This document shows, in pieces, positions 7,974 through 19,715 of a stretch of DNA of 64,000 nt. Source of the stretch: Sphingomonas hankookensis (GTDB lineage Bacteria; Pseudomonadota; Alphaproteobacteria; Sphingomonadales; Sphingomonadaceae); NCBI RefSeq assembly GCF_028551275.1, contig NZ_CP117025.1:372001-436000 (forward strand). Direction: 5' to 3'. A program made the translations under genes and the position numbers. A model generated the notes under the pieces. That model did no database searches and was not told the origin of the DNA. It was given only the letters and a program-made list of their open reading frames with translations. Position 1 is the stretch's first letter, and each line of letters begins with the position of its first letter.

Positions 7974-9743
7974 ATGGCTGCACCGATATTGTCCTATGAG
8001 GGCCTTGGATTGATCCAGGGCAATGGCTGGCTGTTTCGCGGGCTCGACATCCATGTCGGCACACGCGACCGGCTGGCGCTGATCGGGCGCAACGGGGCGG
8101 GCAAGACGACGCTGCTGAAGCTGATCGCGGGGGGAATCGATGCCGACGAGGGGCGCCGGACGATCGTGCCGGGCACCCATGTCGTGCTGCTGGAGCAGGA
8201 CCCGAAGGTCGATGGCTACGCGACCTTGCGCGACTTTGCGCTCAGGGGGCCGCGGGCGCCGGCCGAGCATGAGGTCGATGCGATCGCCGACCAGCTGGGC
8301 ATCGACCTGAACCGCGAAGCCGCCACCGCTTCCGGAGGCGAGCGGCGGCGGGCAGCGATCGCCCGCGCGCTGGCCGAGAATCCCGACGTGCTGCTGCTCG
8401 ACGAACCGACCAACCATCTCGACCTGTCGGCAATCGAATGGCTCGAGGAATGGCTGAACCGCTATAATGGCGCGTTCATCGTCATCAGCCACGACCGGAC
8501 CTTCCTGACGCGGCTGACCAAGTCGACCTTGTGGCTCGACCGCGGTGGTATCCGTCGGGCGGAGATCGGGTTCGGCGGGTTCGAGGCATGGATGGAACAG
8601 GCCGCCGCCGAAGAGGAGCGCGCCGCGCAACGGCTCGACGCGAAGCTCAAGATCGAGGAGCATTGGCTCCACCGTGGCGTCACCGCGCGACGCAAGCGCA
8701 ACATGGGGCGGCTGGAAAAGCTGCATGAACTGCGCGCCCAGCGCGCGGCGATGCAGGGGCCGCAGGGCACGGCCAAGATCCAGGTCGAAGCCGACGATAC
8801 CAAGACCAAGGTCGTGATCGACGCCGAGCATGTGACCAAGGCGTTCGGCGACCGGACGGTCCTCAAGGACTTTTCGCTGCGGGTGCGGCGCGGCGACCGG
8901 ATCGGCATCGTCGGCGGCAATGGTGCGGGCAAAACGACGCTGCTGCGGCTGCTGACCGGCGATCTGGACCCGGACGCGGGCAAGATCATGCGCGCGCAGA
9001 CGCTGGACGGGATCGTCATCGATCAGCAGCGCAAGCTGATGGCACCGGAAAAGCGGGTGCGCGACGTACTGGCGGACGGTGGCGACTGGATCGAGGTCAA
9101 TGGCTCCAAGAAGCACGTCCATGGCTATCTGAAGGAATTCCTGTTCGATCCGTCGATCGCCGAAGCGCGGATCGGCACGCTGTCGGGGGGCGAGCGGTCG
9201 CGGCTGCTGCTGGCGCGGGAATTTGCGCGGCCGTCGAACCTGCTGGTGCTGGACGAACCGACCAACGACCTCGACCTCGAGACGCTCGATCTGTTGCAGG
9301 AGGTGATCGGCGATTATGCCGGGACCGTGCTGATCGTCAGCCACGACCGCGACTTTCTCGACCGGACGGTGACGGTGACGCTGGGGCTGGATGGTTCGGG
9401 CCATGTCGATGTCGTGCCGGGCGGCTATGCCGACTGGGTCGCGAAGCGGCGCGAGCGGACGGTGGCGAAGGCGAAGGTCGCCAAGCCGGTCGAGGCGGTA
9501 GCGAAGCCCAAATCGACCAAGATGAGCTACAAGGACCAGCGCGACCTCGACCTGCTGCCCGGCCGGATCGAGGAGCTGGAGGCGGCGATCGCGCGGGACG
9601 AGGCGCTGCTGGCCGATCCGGCGCTGTACACGAAGGACCCGAAGCGCTTCGCCGCGCTCACCGCGCAGATCGACAAGGCACGCGCGGAGAAGGATGCCGC
9701 CGAGGAACGCTGGCTGGCGCTGGCCGAGATGGCCGAGGCGTAA
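7974..9743 (+). CDS. uup: ABC-F family ATP-binding protein (Uup-like)
   Basis: A 589-residue soluble protein with two ABC ATPase domains and no membrane segment. Domain 1 has Walker A GRNGAGKTT (38-46), signature ASGGERRR and Walker B LLLDEPTNHLDL. A linker rich in charged residues follows (about 200-270). Domain 2 has GGNGAGKTT, LSGGERSRLLLAREFA and LVLDEPTNDLDL. The C-terminal 90 residues are a charged coiled coil preceded by an alanine/lysine-rich tether (AKAKVAKPVEAVAKPK), as in Uup. ABC-F proteins act on the ribosome; Uup is also linked to precise excision of transposons in E. coli. Assignment as Uup rather than another ABC-F rests on the C-terminal coiled coil. Confidence 0.9.
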   Translation: MAAPILSYEGLGLIQGNGWLFRGLDIHVGTRDRLALIGRNGAGKTTLLKLIAGGIDADEGRRTIVPGTHVVLLEQDPKVDGYATLRDFALRGPRAPAEHEVDAIADQLGIDLNREAATASGGERRRAAIARALAENPDVLLLDEPTNHLDLSAIEWLEEWLNRYNGAFIVISHDRTFLTRLTKSTLWLDRGGIRRAEIGFGGFEAWMEQAAAEEERAAQRLDAKLKIEEHWLHRGVTARRKRNMGRLEKLHELRAQRAAMQGPQGTAKIQVEADDTKTKVVIDAEHVTKAFGDRTVLKDFSLRVRRGDRIGIVGGNGAGKTTLLRLLTGDLDPDAGKIMRAQTLDGIVIDQQRKLMAPEKRVRDVLADGGDWIEVNGSKKHVHGYLKEFLFDPSIAEARIGTLSGGERSRLLLAREFARPSNLLVLDEPTNDLDLETLDLLQEVIGDYAGTVLIVSHDRDFLDRTVTVTLGLDGSGHVDVVPGGYADWVAKRRERTVAKAKVAKPVEAVAKPKSTKMSYKDQRDLDLLPGRIEELEAAIARDEALLADPALYTKDPKRFAALTAQIDKARAEKDAAEERWLALAEMAEA

Positions 9744-9770
9744 GGCTCCTCCCCGTGCGGGGAAGGACCT

Positions 9771-10580
9771 TTACACCGCTTTCCCGTGCCGGCCGGCCAG
9801 GTCGGTCACATATTGCCACGCCACCCGGCCCGAGCGGCTGCCGCGCTTTGTCGCCCAGTTGATCGCTTCCTGCGCATCGAACGGCAGGTTATAGGCGGCG
9901 CAATAGCGTTCGACGATCGCGACATAATGGTCCTGATCGACGACGTGGAAGCCCAAGGACAGGCCGAAGCGGTCGGCGAGTGCCAGCGCATCGTCGATGC
10001 CGTCGCGCGGGTTGATGGCGCTGTCCTGTTCCTTGAGGTCGCGGGGTACGAGGTGGCGGCGGTTGGCGGTGACGATCAGGCGGACGTTGCCGGGCCGTCC
10101 CTCGGTGCCACCCTCCAGCAGCGAGCGCAGCGCGCGGCCATCGGCAGGGGTGTCGAAGCCGAGATCGTCGACGAATACCGCAAAGGCGCGCGGCACGGCG
10201 GCCAGCAGCGCGAACAGGCGGGGCAGTCCGGCCAGCGCGTTGGCCGGTGCCTCGACCAGCGCCAGTGCGCCGCCGGTCGCCTGCACCTGCCCGACCGCGG
10301 CCTTGACCAGTGCCGACTTGCCGGTGCCGCGTGCGCCCCAGAGCAGCACGTCATGCGCCGCCGCGCCGGCCGCCAGCCGGGTGAGATTGTCGGTCAACGC
10401 CGTCTTCTGCGCGTCGATGCCGACCAGCCGGTCGAGCGGAAGCGGGCGGAAGCTGCGTGCCGCACGCAGCACCATGCCGTCCCAGCCATAGGCGGGATGG
10501 CCCAGCGGATCGGCGGCGGGTGGCGGCGGAGGCGACAGGCGTTCGAGCGCCTCGGCGATGCGGAGCAGCGGGTCGGTCAT
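9771..10580 (-). CDS. DUF815 family AAA-type ATPase
   Basis: A 269-residue ATPase of the DUF815 family. Walker A GARGTGKS lies at residues 82-89; the Walker B-like strand is FAVFVDDLGFD; a sensor-1-like VRLIVTANRRHLVPRDL follows. The C-terminal half holds DALALADRFGLSLGFHVVDQDHYVAIV, a conserved block of the family. Function is unknown; it is cytoplasmic and resembles DnaC/IstB-type ATPases. It converges with the ABC-F gene, separated by a short hairpin sequence (CTCCCCGTGCGGGGA near 9748). Confidence 0.88.
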   Translation of the reverse strand: MTDPLLRIAEALERLSPPPPPAADPLGHPAYGWDGMVLRAARSFRPLPLDRLVGIDAQKTALTDNLTRLAAGAAAHDVLLWGARGTGKSALVKAAVGQVQATGGALALVEAPANALAGLPRLFALLAAVPRAFAVFVDDLGFDTPADGRALRSLLEGGTEGRPGNVRLIVTANRRHLVPRDLKEQDSAINPRDGIDDALALADRFGLSLGFHVVDQDHYVAIVERYCAAYNLPFDAQEAINWATKRGSRSGRVAWQYVTDLAGRHGKAV

Positions 10581-10611
10581 GGGGCGGCCCTAGCGCAAAG
10601 GCCCAGGGCAC

Positions 10612-10695
10612 GTCATCCCGGCCTTGCGCCGACGTCCCGCCTTTGATCGAACGCAGAAGAAGAAGCGGGACCCCGGATCAAGTCCGGGGTGACGG
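10612..10695. repeat. Palindromic repeat family D (REP-like), copy 1
   Basis: About 84 bp between two minus-strand genes. The right arm contains AGAAGAAGAAGCGGGACCCC followed by a perfect GGATCAAGTCC-type stem and GGGGTGAC. The left arm is diverged. The same right arm occurs at 20856-20940 and 44191-44279. Confidence 0.75.
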
Positions 10696-10706
10696 GTTTG
10701 GTGATC

Positions 10707-12744
10707 TCAGCTCCCGGCGATCAGCGTTTGTGCCGCTGCGCGGTCGGCGAAGCGGGCGTCGGCCAGTGCCGCCTGCGCATTGGCGATGGCGACCGGGCGG
10801 TTGCCGGCGGCGTCGGCGATCTGGGCCATGTGCCAGCGGATCGTGGCATCGCCGGGCGACAGCCGCACCGCCTTGACCGCCAGCGGCACCGCTGCCCCCA
10901 CATTGTCACCGGCATAGAGCGCCCAGCCGAGCGCATCGGCCGTCATCGGGTTGGACGGAGCGAGCGCATAGGCCGCGCTGGCATAGCCCTGTGCCGCCTC
11001 CGGCTCGCCCGCGCCGGCATAGGCGAAGGCGAGCAGCGCCAGCACCGCCGCGTCGCGATCGCCGATGCGTTCGCGCAAGCGCTCGAGCGTCTCGATCGCC
11101 GCGTCATGCTCACCCGCCGCGACCTGCCATTCGCCCAGCAGGCGGAGCGCGACGACATTGCCGGGGTTCTGGGTCAGGAACAGCGACAGGGTGGCGCTCG
11201 CCTGATCGCGCTGCCCGGCGCGGTCGCGGGCATCGACCAGCCGCAGCATCGTGGCTTCGTCGAAGCGAGTGGCGGCGGCACGGGCATAGGCGGTCGCCGC
11301 CTCTCCCATCCGCCCCGCCCCGGCCAGCGCATCGCCCAGCACCAGTTGTGCGGCGGGCGAGCCGGAATTGGCATCGGCCAGCGCCTGCGCCGCCGACAGG
11401 GCGCCGGCCGCATCGCCGCTTGCCGACAGCGCGCGGACATAGGGCAGCGCCGCCGCCGGATTGCCCGGCGCGGCGGCCGCGTCGTTGGCGAGCGTCGCGA
11501 GATTCTCGCCGGTGGCAAAGGCACCCGAGCGGCCGCGGGTCAGGGCGGCGGCACGGTCGAACAGCGGCGCGGCATTGGCGCGGTCGCCGATCCGCTCCAG
11601 CGCGCGGGCGGCGAGCAGCAGTGTGTAGCTGTCGGCATCGCTGCGCGAGGCGACCGGCAGGATGGTGTCGAACGCCTCGCGCGCCGAATCGGTTTGCAGC
11701 AGCGCCAGCGCCAGCAGCTTGCGCGCGGTGATGTTAGTCGGTTGCCGTGCGACGAGTTCGCGTAAGGGGATAGCCGCCTGTGCCTCTTCGCCGGCGGCGA
11801 GGCCGATCGAGCCGCTGAGCAGCAGCGCGCCGGGCATGCCCGCCAGCCCCCGCCCCGCCTTGTCCAGCACGCTGCGCGCGGTCGCGAGGTCGCCGGCGCG
11901 CGCCGCGAGCACCGATTGCAGGTACAGCCCCTGCGGACTGCCCGGCCGCACCGCCATCGCCCGGCGTACCGCCACCAGCATGTCGCGGGCGCGCCCAACA
12001 TCGCCGAGCGTCGCGGCATAGTCGATCAACGTGTCATGGGCGTAGGGGTCGCGCGCCAAGGCCGATTCGAACCATGGCAGCGCGGCGACGAGGCCATATT
12101 GCGTCCGCATCGTCTGTGCCCGGAGCCGCAGCGCGTCGGGCGAGGCGGGGTCGGCGCGGACGGCGGCGGCACTGGCGTTGATCGCGCCGACCATGTCGCC
12201 CGCATCCTGCTGCATCCGGCCGAGCGCGACCCACGCAAATGCGTCGCGCGGGGCTGCTGCGACCCGGTCTTCCAGCGTCGACAGCCCGGCGCGGACATCG
12301 CCGCCGGCCGCCAGCGCCTGGGCGCGGATGGTCGTGGCATAGCCGCGATAGCGCGGGGTGGTGCGGTCGGCCTCGGCAATCGCGCCGGCAGGATCGCCCT
12401 GCAGCAAGCGGGCATGGGCGTAGAGCTGATGCGCGCGGGCGACAGCGAACCCGGCCTTGGTCGCGCGGTCGAGCGATGCCTGCGCCCCCGCCCCGTCGCC
12501 CAGCGCCAGTTGCGTGCGGGCCAGCACCGCCTGCGCAAAGCCCGATGCCGGATCGGCCTCGGTCGCGGCACGGGCACGGTCGCGAGCCACGGTCCAGTGG
12601 CCGGCTTCGAACTGCGCCAATGCCTGCGCGACCCGGGTCCGCGCATCGGCGTCGGCACGCGCCGGCAGCACGCCGCCGAGCGAGGCCAGCGCGGCGGCGA
12701 CGACCGCCAGCCCGCCCATGCCCAGCAGCGCGCGGAACGATCGG

Positions 12745-12761
<17 letters not shown>
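10707..12761 (-). CDS. TPR-repeat protein of the XrtA/PEP-CTERM cluster (PrsT-like)
   Basis: A 684-residue protein with a signal-peptide-like N-terminus (GMGGLAVVAAALASLGGVLPARA, residues about 13-36 region) followed almost entirely by tetratricopeptide repeats with the A-G-Y/A-F spacing. It starts inside the last codons of prsR (17 bp overlap) and ends the four-gene minus-strand operon with prsK and an EpsB-like sugar transferase. TPR proteins in PEP-CTERM loci (PrsT) are thought to scaffold exopolysaccharide or sorting machinery at the envelope. PrsT family members are often near 900 residues and lipoproteins; this one is shorter and lacks a clear lipobox, so the name is not assigned. Confidence 0.8.
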
Positions 12762-14096
<1,335 letters not shown>

Positions 14097-14100
<4 letters not shown>

Positions 14101-16148
14101 GCCGCCTGCTCCAATGTGGGCGTCGCCGCCGCCAGCGTGACGCGGAAGCGCGAGCCGCGCCCCGGATGGCTCTCCACCTCGATCGTGCCGCCCATGGCGT
14201 GGGCCAGCTGCCGCGCCTCGAACGCGCCGATGCCGAAGCCGGTCGGCTTGGACGAGACGAAGGGGCGGAACAGATCGTCGCGGACGAACTGCTGGGTCAT
14301 GCCGGCGCCGGTGTCGACCACGTCGATCCACACCCGGTCGCCGTCCTGCCCCAGCACCACGCGCACCGGATCAGGGCCGCCGGCATCCAATGCGTTCAGC
14401 ACCAGATGGTCGAGCACCTGTTGCAGCCGGGCGGGATCGGCCGCGGCGTGGAGGGTGCTCGTCCCCTCCACCACCACTGCCCCGCGCGCCCGAAAGCGCT
14501 GGACCGACTGGGCGGCGATCGTCGCCAGCGCGACGGCGCGCGGCGCTTCGATGCGGGGCGGTTCGCGTTCGGACAGGCGGGCGAGCAGGTCGTTCATGCG
14601 GGTCGCCGATTCGTTCAGCGTCGCGACCATGTCGGCGCGGAAGTCGGGATTGTCGGCGTGGCGCGGGGCGTTGCGCGCAACGAGGCTCAGCTGGCTCACG
14701 ATATTCTTCACGTCATGCAGGATGAAGGCGAAGCGGCGATTGAATTCCTCGAACCGGCGCGCTTCGGACAGGGCGGACTGGGCGCGTTCCTCGGCCAGGT
14801 AGCTGGCGACCTGTCGCCCGGCGATACGCAGCAGGTCGAAATCCTCCCAGTCGAGCGAGCGGGCGAGGATCGGCCGGGCGAGCAGGATCGCGCCCATCAA
14901 CCGCCCGAGATGCGGGAGCGGCACGACCACCCACGCATCGGGATGGTCGAGCATCGCATCGGGCACCGCCGCGCGCTCCGGGTCTTCGGGGTGGTCGCGC
15001 AACGGATCGAGTTCGAGGATGCGCCCGGTCGCCTGGAGATAGGTCGCCAGCCGCGCGCCGCCGGCGGTGTCGGGCAGCGCCGCCCCGTCCCAGCACCACG
15101 ACGCCTGGAGCGACAGCGTATCGCCATCGGCGACCAGCAGGAGGCCGGCGGGCGAATCGGTCAGGTCGCCGACCGCCTTGATCAGCCGTTCGTCGAGCGG
15201 GGCGCCGCCCTTGGGCTCACCCAGCGTTTCGGTAAAGCGGGTCCATTCGGCGCGATAGTCGTAGCGGTGGCGGAAGAGGTGCTTGACCAGCTTCACCTTG
15301 ATCCACGCGCGCAGCCAGCCCGACGAGGCGGCGGTCAGCACCGCGACGGTCGATCCGAAGACGAAGGCGGTCTGCGCGATCCGGGCATGGGAGCCGCCCA
15401 GCGCCTCGATCAGGCTGGTCGCCATGATCGTGATCGCGCAATAGGCGACGAGCCCGAGCAGCGACAGGGTGTGGAAGGTCGCGGTGCGCGAGAATTGCAC
15501 GCCGCCATCGCCGGGCCGCGACAGGGCGAGGCCGACCAGCAGCGCCATGGCCGCGACGCCCACGCCCCGCGCGGCGATCAGCTCGGCCGGGACGCCGCCG
15601 AACAGATAGCTGGCGATGCTGGCATTGACGTCGATCAGCCAGAAGGCGCCGGCCGTCACCAGCACCAGCCGGGTCGCGGCCGAGGCGGTCGAGCGGAACA
15701 GGCCGTGCAGCAGCAGCAGCGCCCCCAGCGCCGCGAGCATGCCGAGCACCGTCGCGACATCGCCGATCAGGCCGGCGACCGTGGCGTTGCGCGCGCTCGC
15801 GCCGATCAGCTCGAGCAGCAGCTGCGCGACGTCGACCACCGCCACCGCGCCATAAGCCATGGTCCGCCCGAGCGCTTCGCCCCCCCGCGTGCCGGTGCGC
15901 CGCTGGATCGCGAACAGCAGCACCAGCCAGCCGAGCGTGCGCAAGCCGGCCAGCAGATGCGTCAGCGGATGGTCGGTGGCGATCCCCGCCACCGCCAGCG
16001 CCCACAAGGCGGTCAGCGCCAGCGCGACCGACAGCCAGCGGCGCGGCAGCGCGCCATCGGCCGGACCATGGCGTGCAGCCCAGAAGGCCAGCGCGCCGAA
16101 CAGCAGCGCGGCGATGGCATGGCCCCAGACGACGACCCCGGTCAGCAT
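14097..16148 (-). CDS. prsK: PEP-CTERM system sensor histidine kinase PrsK
   Basis: A 683-residue membrane kinase. Residues 1-290 contain about eight hydrophobic segments, then a GAF-like region (about 320-460), and a kinase core with H478 in FILHDVKNIVSQL, the HDVKN box that is typical of PrsK, followed by an ATPase domain with N-box LNALDAGG and GFGIGAFEARQLA. The protein phosphorylates PrsR, whose gene overlaps its stop. The upstream neighbour 4 bp away is an EpsB-type sugar transferase. The exosortase XrtA and its targets are not in this window. Confidence 0.93.
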
Positions 16149-16152
16149 CGCA

Positions 16153-17541
16153 TCAGCGCGCCCCGCCCGACCAGATCACGACCCGGATCGTCTGGAGCAG
16201 GATCAGCAGGTCGAGGAAGGGCGAATAGTTCTTGGCATAATAGAGGTCGTATTCGAGCTTCTGCCGCGCATCGTCGATCGACGCGCCATAGGGATAGTTG
16301 ATCTGCGCCCAGCCGGTGATGCCCGGCTTCACCATGTGCCGTTCGGCATAATAGGGCAGCTTTTCCTCCAGCGAGGAGACGAATTCGGGGCGTTCGGGGC
16401 GGGGGCCGACAAAGCTCATCTCGCCGATCAGCACGCTCCAGCATTGCGGCAGTTCGTCGATCCGCGTCTTGCGCAGGATGCGGCCGATCCGGGTGATGCG
16501 CGGGTCGTTCTTTTCGGCCCAGACGGCCGAACCGGCCGCCTCCGCATCGGTGCGCATCGAGCGCAGCTTGGGGATGTCGAAGCCGCTGCTGTACAGCCCG
16601 ACGCGGCGCTGGCGGTAGAAGACCGGTCCGCGGCTGTCGAGCTTCACCGCCAGCGCCGCCAGCAGGATCACCGGCAGCGTCAGCGCGAGCAGCAGCAGGC
16701 TGGCGGCGATGTCGAACATCCGCTTGAACACGCTCGACACCATCCGCCCCGACGAGAAGCCGTCCGAAAAGATCAGCCATGACGGGTTGACGCTGTCGAG
16801 GTCGACGCGGCCCGTCTCGCGTTCGAGGAAGGTCGAGATTTCGTTGACGTGCACGCCCGTCGTGCGGATGCGCAGCAGGTCCTTGAGCGGCAGCGCGTTG
16901 CGCCGCTCCTCCAGCGCCAGCACGACTTCGGAGGCGCCGAGCAGCACGACATGGTCGGCGAGGTTGTAGATCGCGTCGCGGGCGATCGCTTCGGGGATGA
17001 CCCGGTTCGCCTCGCTCATCGCGATATAGCCGACGACGACGAAGCCCGCACCGGGGCGCTGGCCGAGGTCCTTGAGCCGCTGTGCGCGCGGGCCGGCGCC
17101 CAGCACGATCACCCGCCGCTTGAACGCCTGTCCGCCCAGCAGCGTGCCGGTGACGATGCGCAGCAGGAGCAGGAGCACCGCGGCGAAGCCGACCGCATAG
17201 AGCAGGTTCGAGCGCCAGAAGGTGATGCCCGGCGCCACGAAGAACAGCACCGCGAGGAAGATGACGCCCAGCAGGATCGCCACGATCAGGCGCGCAGCGG
17301 CGAACTTCACCGATTGCAGCGCGTCGGTGCCGTACACCCCGACCGCGACCATCGCGATTTCCAGGCTGAGCGCGAAGCTCGCCAATTGCGGGATGCGGGT
17401 GTGGATCGGCTCCACCGCCATGCCGATCTGCATCGCGCGCGTGATCCAGCCCAGTTCGGCCGCCACGAGCAGCGCGGCGATGTCGAGCAGGCCGAGCAGC
17501 AGCACGGCATGGGGGATGTAATGCTTGAACAGCCGAATCAT
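16153..17541 (-). CDS. EpsB-like undecaprenyl-phosphate sugar transferase of the XrtA/PEP-CTERM system
   Basis: A 462-residue inner-membrane glycosyltransferase. It starts MIRLFKHYIPHAVLLLGLLD, the common opening of the TIGR03013-type sugar transferases found with exosortase A. Four hydrophobic segments occupy about residues 10-150, a nucleotide-binding-like region (RRVIVLGAGPRAQRL) follows, and a fifth helix near 270 precedes the C-terminal bacterial sugar-transferase domain with DSRGPVFYRQRRVG, FDIPKLRSMRTDAE, KTRIDELPQ and SFVGPRPERPEF. It transfers the first sugar-phosphate to undecaprenyl phosphate for exopolysaccharide synthesis. An ATG at 17583 in the same frame gives a 14-residue extension; 17541 matches the family. 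First gene of the operon. Confidence 0.9.
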   Translation of the reverse strand: MIRLFKHYIPHAVLLLGLLDIAALLVAAELGWITRAMQIGMAVEPIHTRIPQLASFALSLEIAMVAVGVYGTDALQSVKFAAARLIVAILLGVIFLAVLFFVAPGITFWRSNLLYAVGFAAVLLLLLRIVTGTLLGGQAFKRRVIVLGAGPRAQRLKDLGQRPGAGFVVVGYIAMSEANRVIPEAIARDAIYNLADHVVLLGASEVVLALEERRNALPLKDLLRIRTTGVHVNEISTFLERETGRVDLDSVNPSWLIFSDGFSSGRMVSSVFKRMFDIAASLLLLALTLPVILLAALAVKLDSRGPVFYRQRRVGLYSSGFDIPKLRSMRTDAEAAGSAVWAEKNDPRITRIGRILRKTRIDELPQCWSVLIGEMSFVGPRPERPEFVSSLEEKLPYYAERHMVKPGITGWAQINYPYGASIDDARQKLEYDLYYAKNYSPFLDLLILLQTIRVVIWSGGAR

Positions 17542-17802
17542 CGCGGCGATCCCGATACAGGTGTAAGGCAATCCGACACCCACCCGCTATGCCGCGAAAG
17601 CGCAAAGAAATACTGAACGCCACGATGACGCCGTTCGCCATTGTGGTCCGACCGCAACAGTTGTGGCGACTGGTCCCGCCTGTTCAGCCGGCGATCAGCA
17701 TGGGCGCAGCATTGTCGCTGTTCGAACGGGACCGGACGGCGAATCCCCCTTCCCTTCGTCATCCAGCCATCTAGGCTGGCGTCAGTTCATGGAGTGGATG
17801 TG

Positions 17803-19269
17803 ATGCGGGTACGGATCGGGGCGGCGTTGGGCGTGTTGGCGATACTGTCGGCCTGTGGCGGCGGCGGTGGTGGCGGGGGCAGCGTGACCGGCGGCAGTCC
17901 GGCGCCGACCCCGGCGCCCACCGCCACGCCGACCCCCACCCCGACGACCACGGCGGGCTGTTCGCTGCGCGAGCGGCAGGACTGGGCGCTCGCGCAGCTG
18001 CGCGAATGGTATCTCTTCCCCGAAACGCTGCCGGCCAATCCCAATCCGGCGGCGTTCTCGAACGTCGACGACTATATCGATTCGCTGACCGCGACGGCGC
18101 GGGCGCAGCGCAAGGACCGGTATTTCACCTATCTGACGTCGATCAAGGAAGAGGATGCCTATTACAGCTCGGGCGCGACCGCCGGGTTCGGCACCCGCTT
18201 CGCGCTCGACCAGACCGGGCGGCGGCTGTTCGTGATCGAATCGTTCGAAGACGCGCCGGCGCTGGGCGCCGGGATCGATCGCGGGACCGAGATCCTGCAG
18301 ATCGGCACGTCGACCAGCAATTTGCGCAACGTATCGACGATCATCGATTCGGAAGGGACCGCCGGGCTGAACGCGGCACTTGGCCCCGATACGCCGGGCA
18401 CGGCGCGGGTGTTCCAGTTCCGCACCATCGCGGGCGAGACCAAGACCGCGACGGTGACCCAGACCGACTTCTCGCTCCTGCCCGTCTCCACCCGCTATGG
18501 CGCCAAGGTGCTGACCGACGGCGGCAAGAAGGTCGGCTATATCAACCTGCGCACCTTCATCGATTCGGCCGAGGCACCGCTCAAGGACGCCTTTGCCAGT
18601 TTCCGGGCGCAGGGCATCAACGAGTTCATCATCGACTTCCGCTACAATGGCGGCGGGCTGATCTCGATCGCGAACCTGATGGGCGACCTGATGGGCGGCG
18701 GCAAGTCGACGAACGACGTGTATAGCTATACCAGCTATCGTCCCGAAAAGGCGTCGCGCAACACGGTCAAGTATTTCGCGCCGACCGCCCAGTCGGTTAC
18801 CCCGACCAAGATCGCCTTTATCGGCACCGGGCGGACCGCATCGGCCAGCGAGCTCGTCATCAACGGCTTCGTGCCCTATCTCGGCAACAACATGGCGCTG
18901 ATCGGCACCAACACTTATGGCAAGCCGGTCGGACAGATCCCGGTCGACCGGGCGAACTGCGACGACCGGCTGCGCATCGTCGCGCTGGCGGTGCAGAATT
19001 CGGCGCGGTCGGCGGCCTATTATGACGGCCTCGCGACGACGGTGCCCAATACCTGCCAGGCGAGCGACGACATCAGCTATCCGCTGGGCGACAATCGCGA
19101 ACAGTCGGTCGCCCGCGCGCTCGACTTCCTTGCGGGCCGTACGTGCAGCCGCATCTCCGCCTCGACCGGCAGCAGCGCGCAGCGCGAGACGGTGCGCTTC
19201 GACGAGCGCACGCTGCTGCAGCCTGCCCGGCCGAACACGGCGCAGCGCGAGGTGCCGGGGTTGTTCTGA
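17803..19269 (+). CDS. S41 family (C-terminal processing-like) peptidase lipoprotein
   Basis: A 488-residue exported serine protease. The N-terminus is a lipoprotein signal with lipobox LSAC then a glycine run and a low-complexity proline/threonine linker (PTPAPTATPTPTPT, residues about 35-50). The catalytic tail-specific-protease domain has KVGYINLRTFID, the FRYNGGG loop and GTGRTASASELVINGF, which carries the catalytic serine; a PDZ-like part is around residues 150-215. ATG 17803 follows GGAG at 17791. S41 lipoproteins degrade periplasmic proteins; substrates here are unknown. The gene diverges from the exopolysaccharide operon across about 260 bp. Confidence 0.9.
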   Translation: MRVRIGAALGVLAILSACGGGGGGGGSVTGGSPAPTPAPTATPTPTPTTTAGCSLRERQDWALAQLREWYLFPETLPANPNPAAFSNVDDYIDSLTATARAQRKDRYFTYLTSIKEEDAYYSSGATAGFGTRFALDQTGRRLFVIESFEDAPALGAGIDRGTEILQIGTSTSNLRNVSTIIDSEGTAGLNAALGPDTPGTARVFQFRTIAGETKTATVTQTDFSLLPVSTRYGAKVLTDGGKKVGYINLRTFIDSAEAPLKDAFASFRAQGINEFIIDFRYNGGGLISIANLMGDLMGGGKSTNDVYSYTSYRPEKASRNTVKYFAPTAQSVTPTKIAFIGTGRTASASELVINGFVPYLGNNMALIGTNTYGKPVGQIPVDRANCDDRLRIVALAVQNSARSAAYYDGLATTVPNTCQASDDISYPLGDNREQSVARALDFLAGRTCSRISASTGSSAQRETVRFDERTLLQPARPNTAQREVPGLF

Positions 19270-19304
19270 CCGTGGTCGCTCGGCTACGCCTTCGATCATG
19301 AGAG

Positions 19305-19380
19305 GCGGTGCCGGCCCGCTCCCCCGCCCCACCACCTACGCCAGTATGGTGATGGGTGGGGGAGCGGGCTGGCACCGCAT
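19305..19380. repeat. Palindromic repeat family I, copy 1
   Basis: A 76 bp near-perfect palindrome: GCGGTGCCGGCCCGCTCCCC on one side and GGGGGAGCGGGCTGGCACCG on the other, with an inner CCCACCA/TGGTG-type stem. A sister copy is at 50051-50131. Confidence 0.88.
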
Positions 19381-19409
19381 CCGCGTGAGCGGATCGAAAG
19401 GGCCAGGCC

Positions 19410-19715
19410 ATGAGCGACGACGACTATATCTATGACGAAGCGAGCGGCGAGTGGATGCCGGCGTCGCAGGTCGCCGCCGCGCCGGCCGATGACGACGCGG
19501 TCGTGGTGCGCGATGCGGTGGGCAATGTGCTGGCCGATGGCGATCAGGTGACGCTGATCAAGGACCTGACCGTCAAGGGCGCGGGGCAGACGCTCAAGCG
19601 CGGGACGCTCATCAAGTCGATCCGCCTGACCGGCGATGCGCAGGAGATCGACTGCAAGTTCGACGGGATCAAGGGGCTGGTGCTGCGCGCCGAGTTCGTG
19701 CGCAAGCGGGCATGA
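19410..19715 (+). CDS. PhnA-like (YjdM C-terminal domain) protein
   Basis: A 101-residue protein whose C-terminal 65 residues match the PhnA domain: [38 protein letters not shown], and [20 protein letters not shown]. The usual N-terminal zinc ribbon of PhnA (two CxxC pairs) is absent and replaced by an acidic stretch containing [11 protein letters not shown]. Despite the old annotation as alkylphosphonate utilisation, the function of PhnA/YjdM is unclear and no phn genes are nearby. Its stop overlaps the ung start by four bases (ATGA), so both are translated from one message. Confidence 0.85.
   Translation: MSDDDYIYDEASGEWMPASQVAAAPADDDAVVVRDAVGNVLADGDQVTLIKDLTVKGAGQTLKRGTLIKSIRLTGDAQEIDCKFDGIKGLVLRAEFVRKRA

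Noticed and set aside
7626..9404. 592-residue minus-strand frame opposite the ABC-F gene
   Set aside because: Composition is that of an antisense shadow and the plus strand holds complete ABC motifs.
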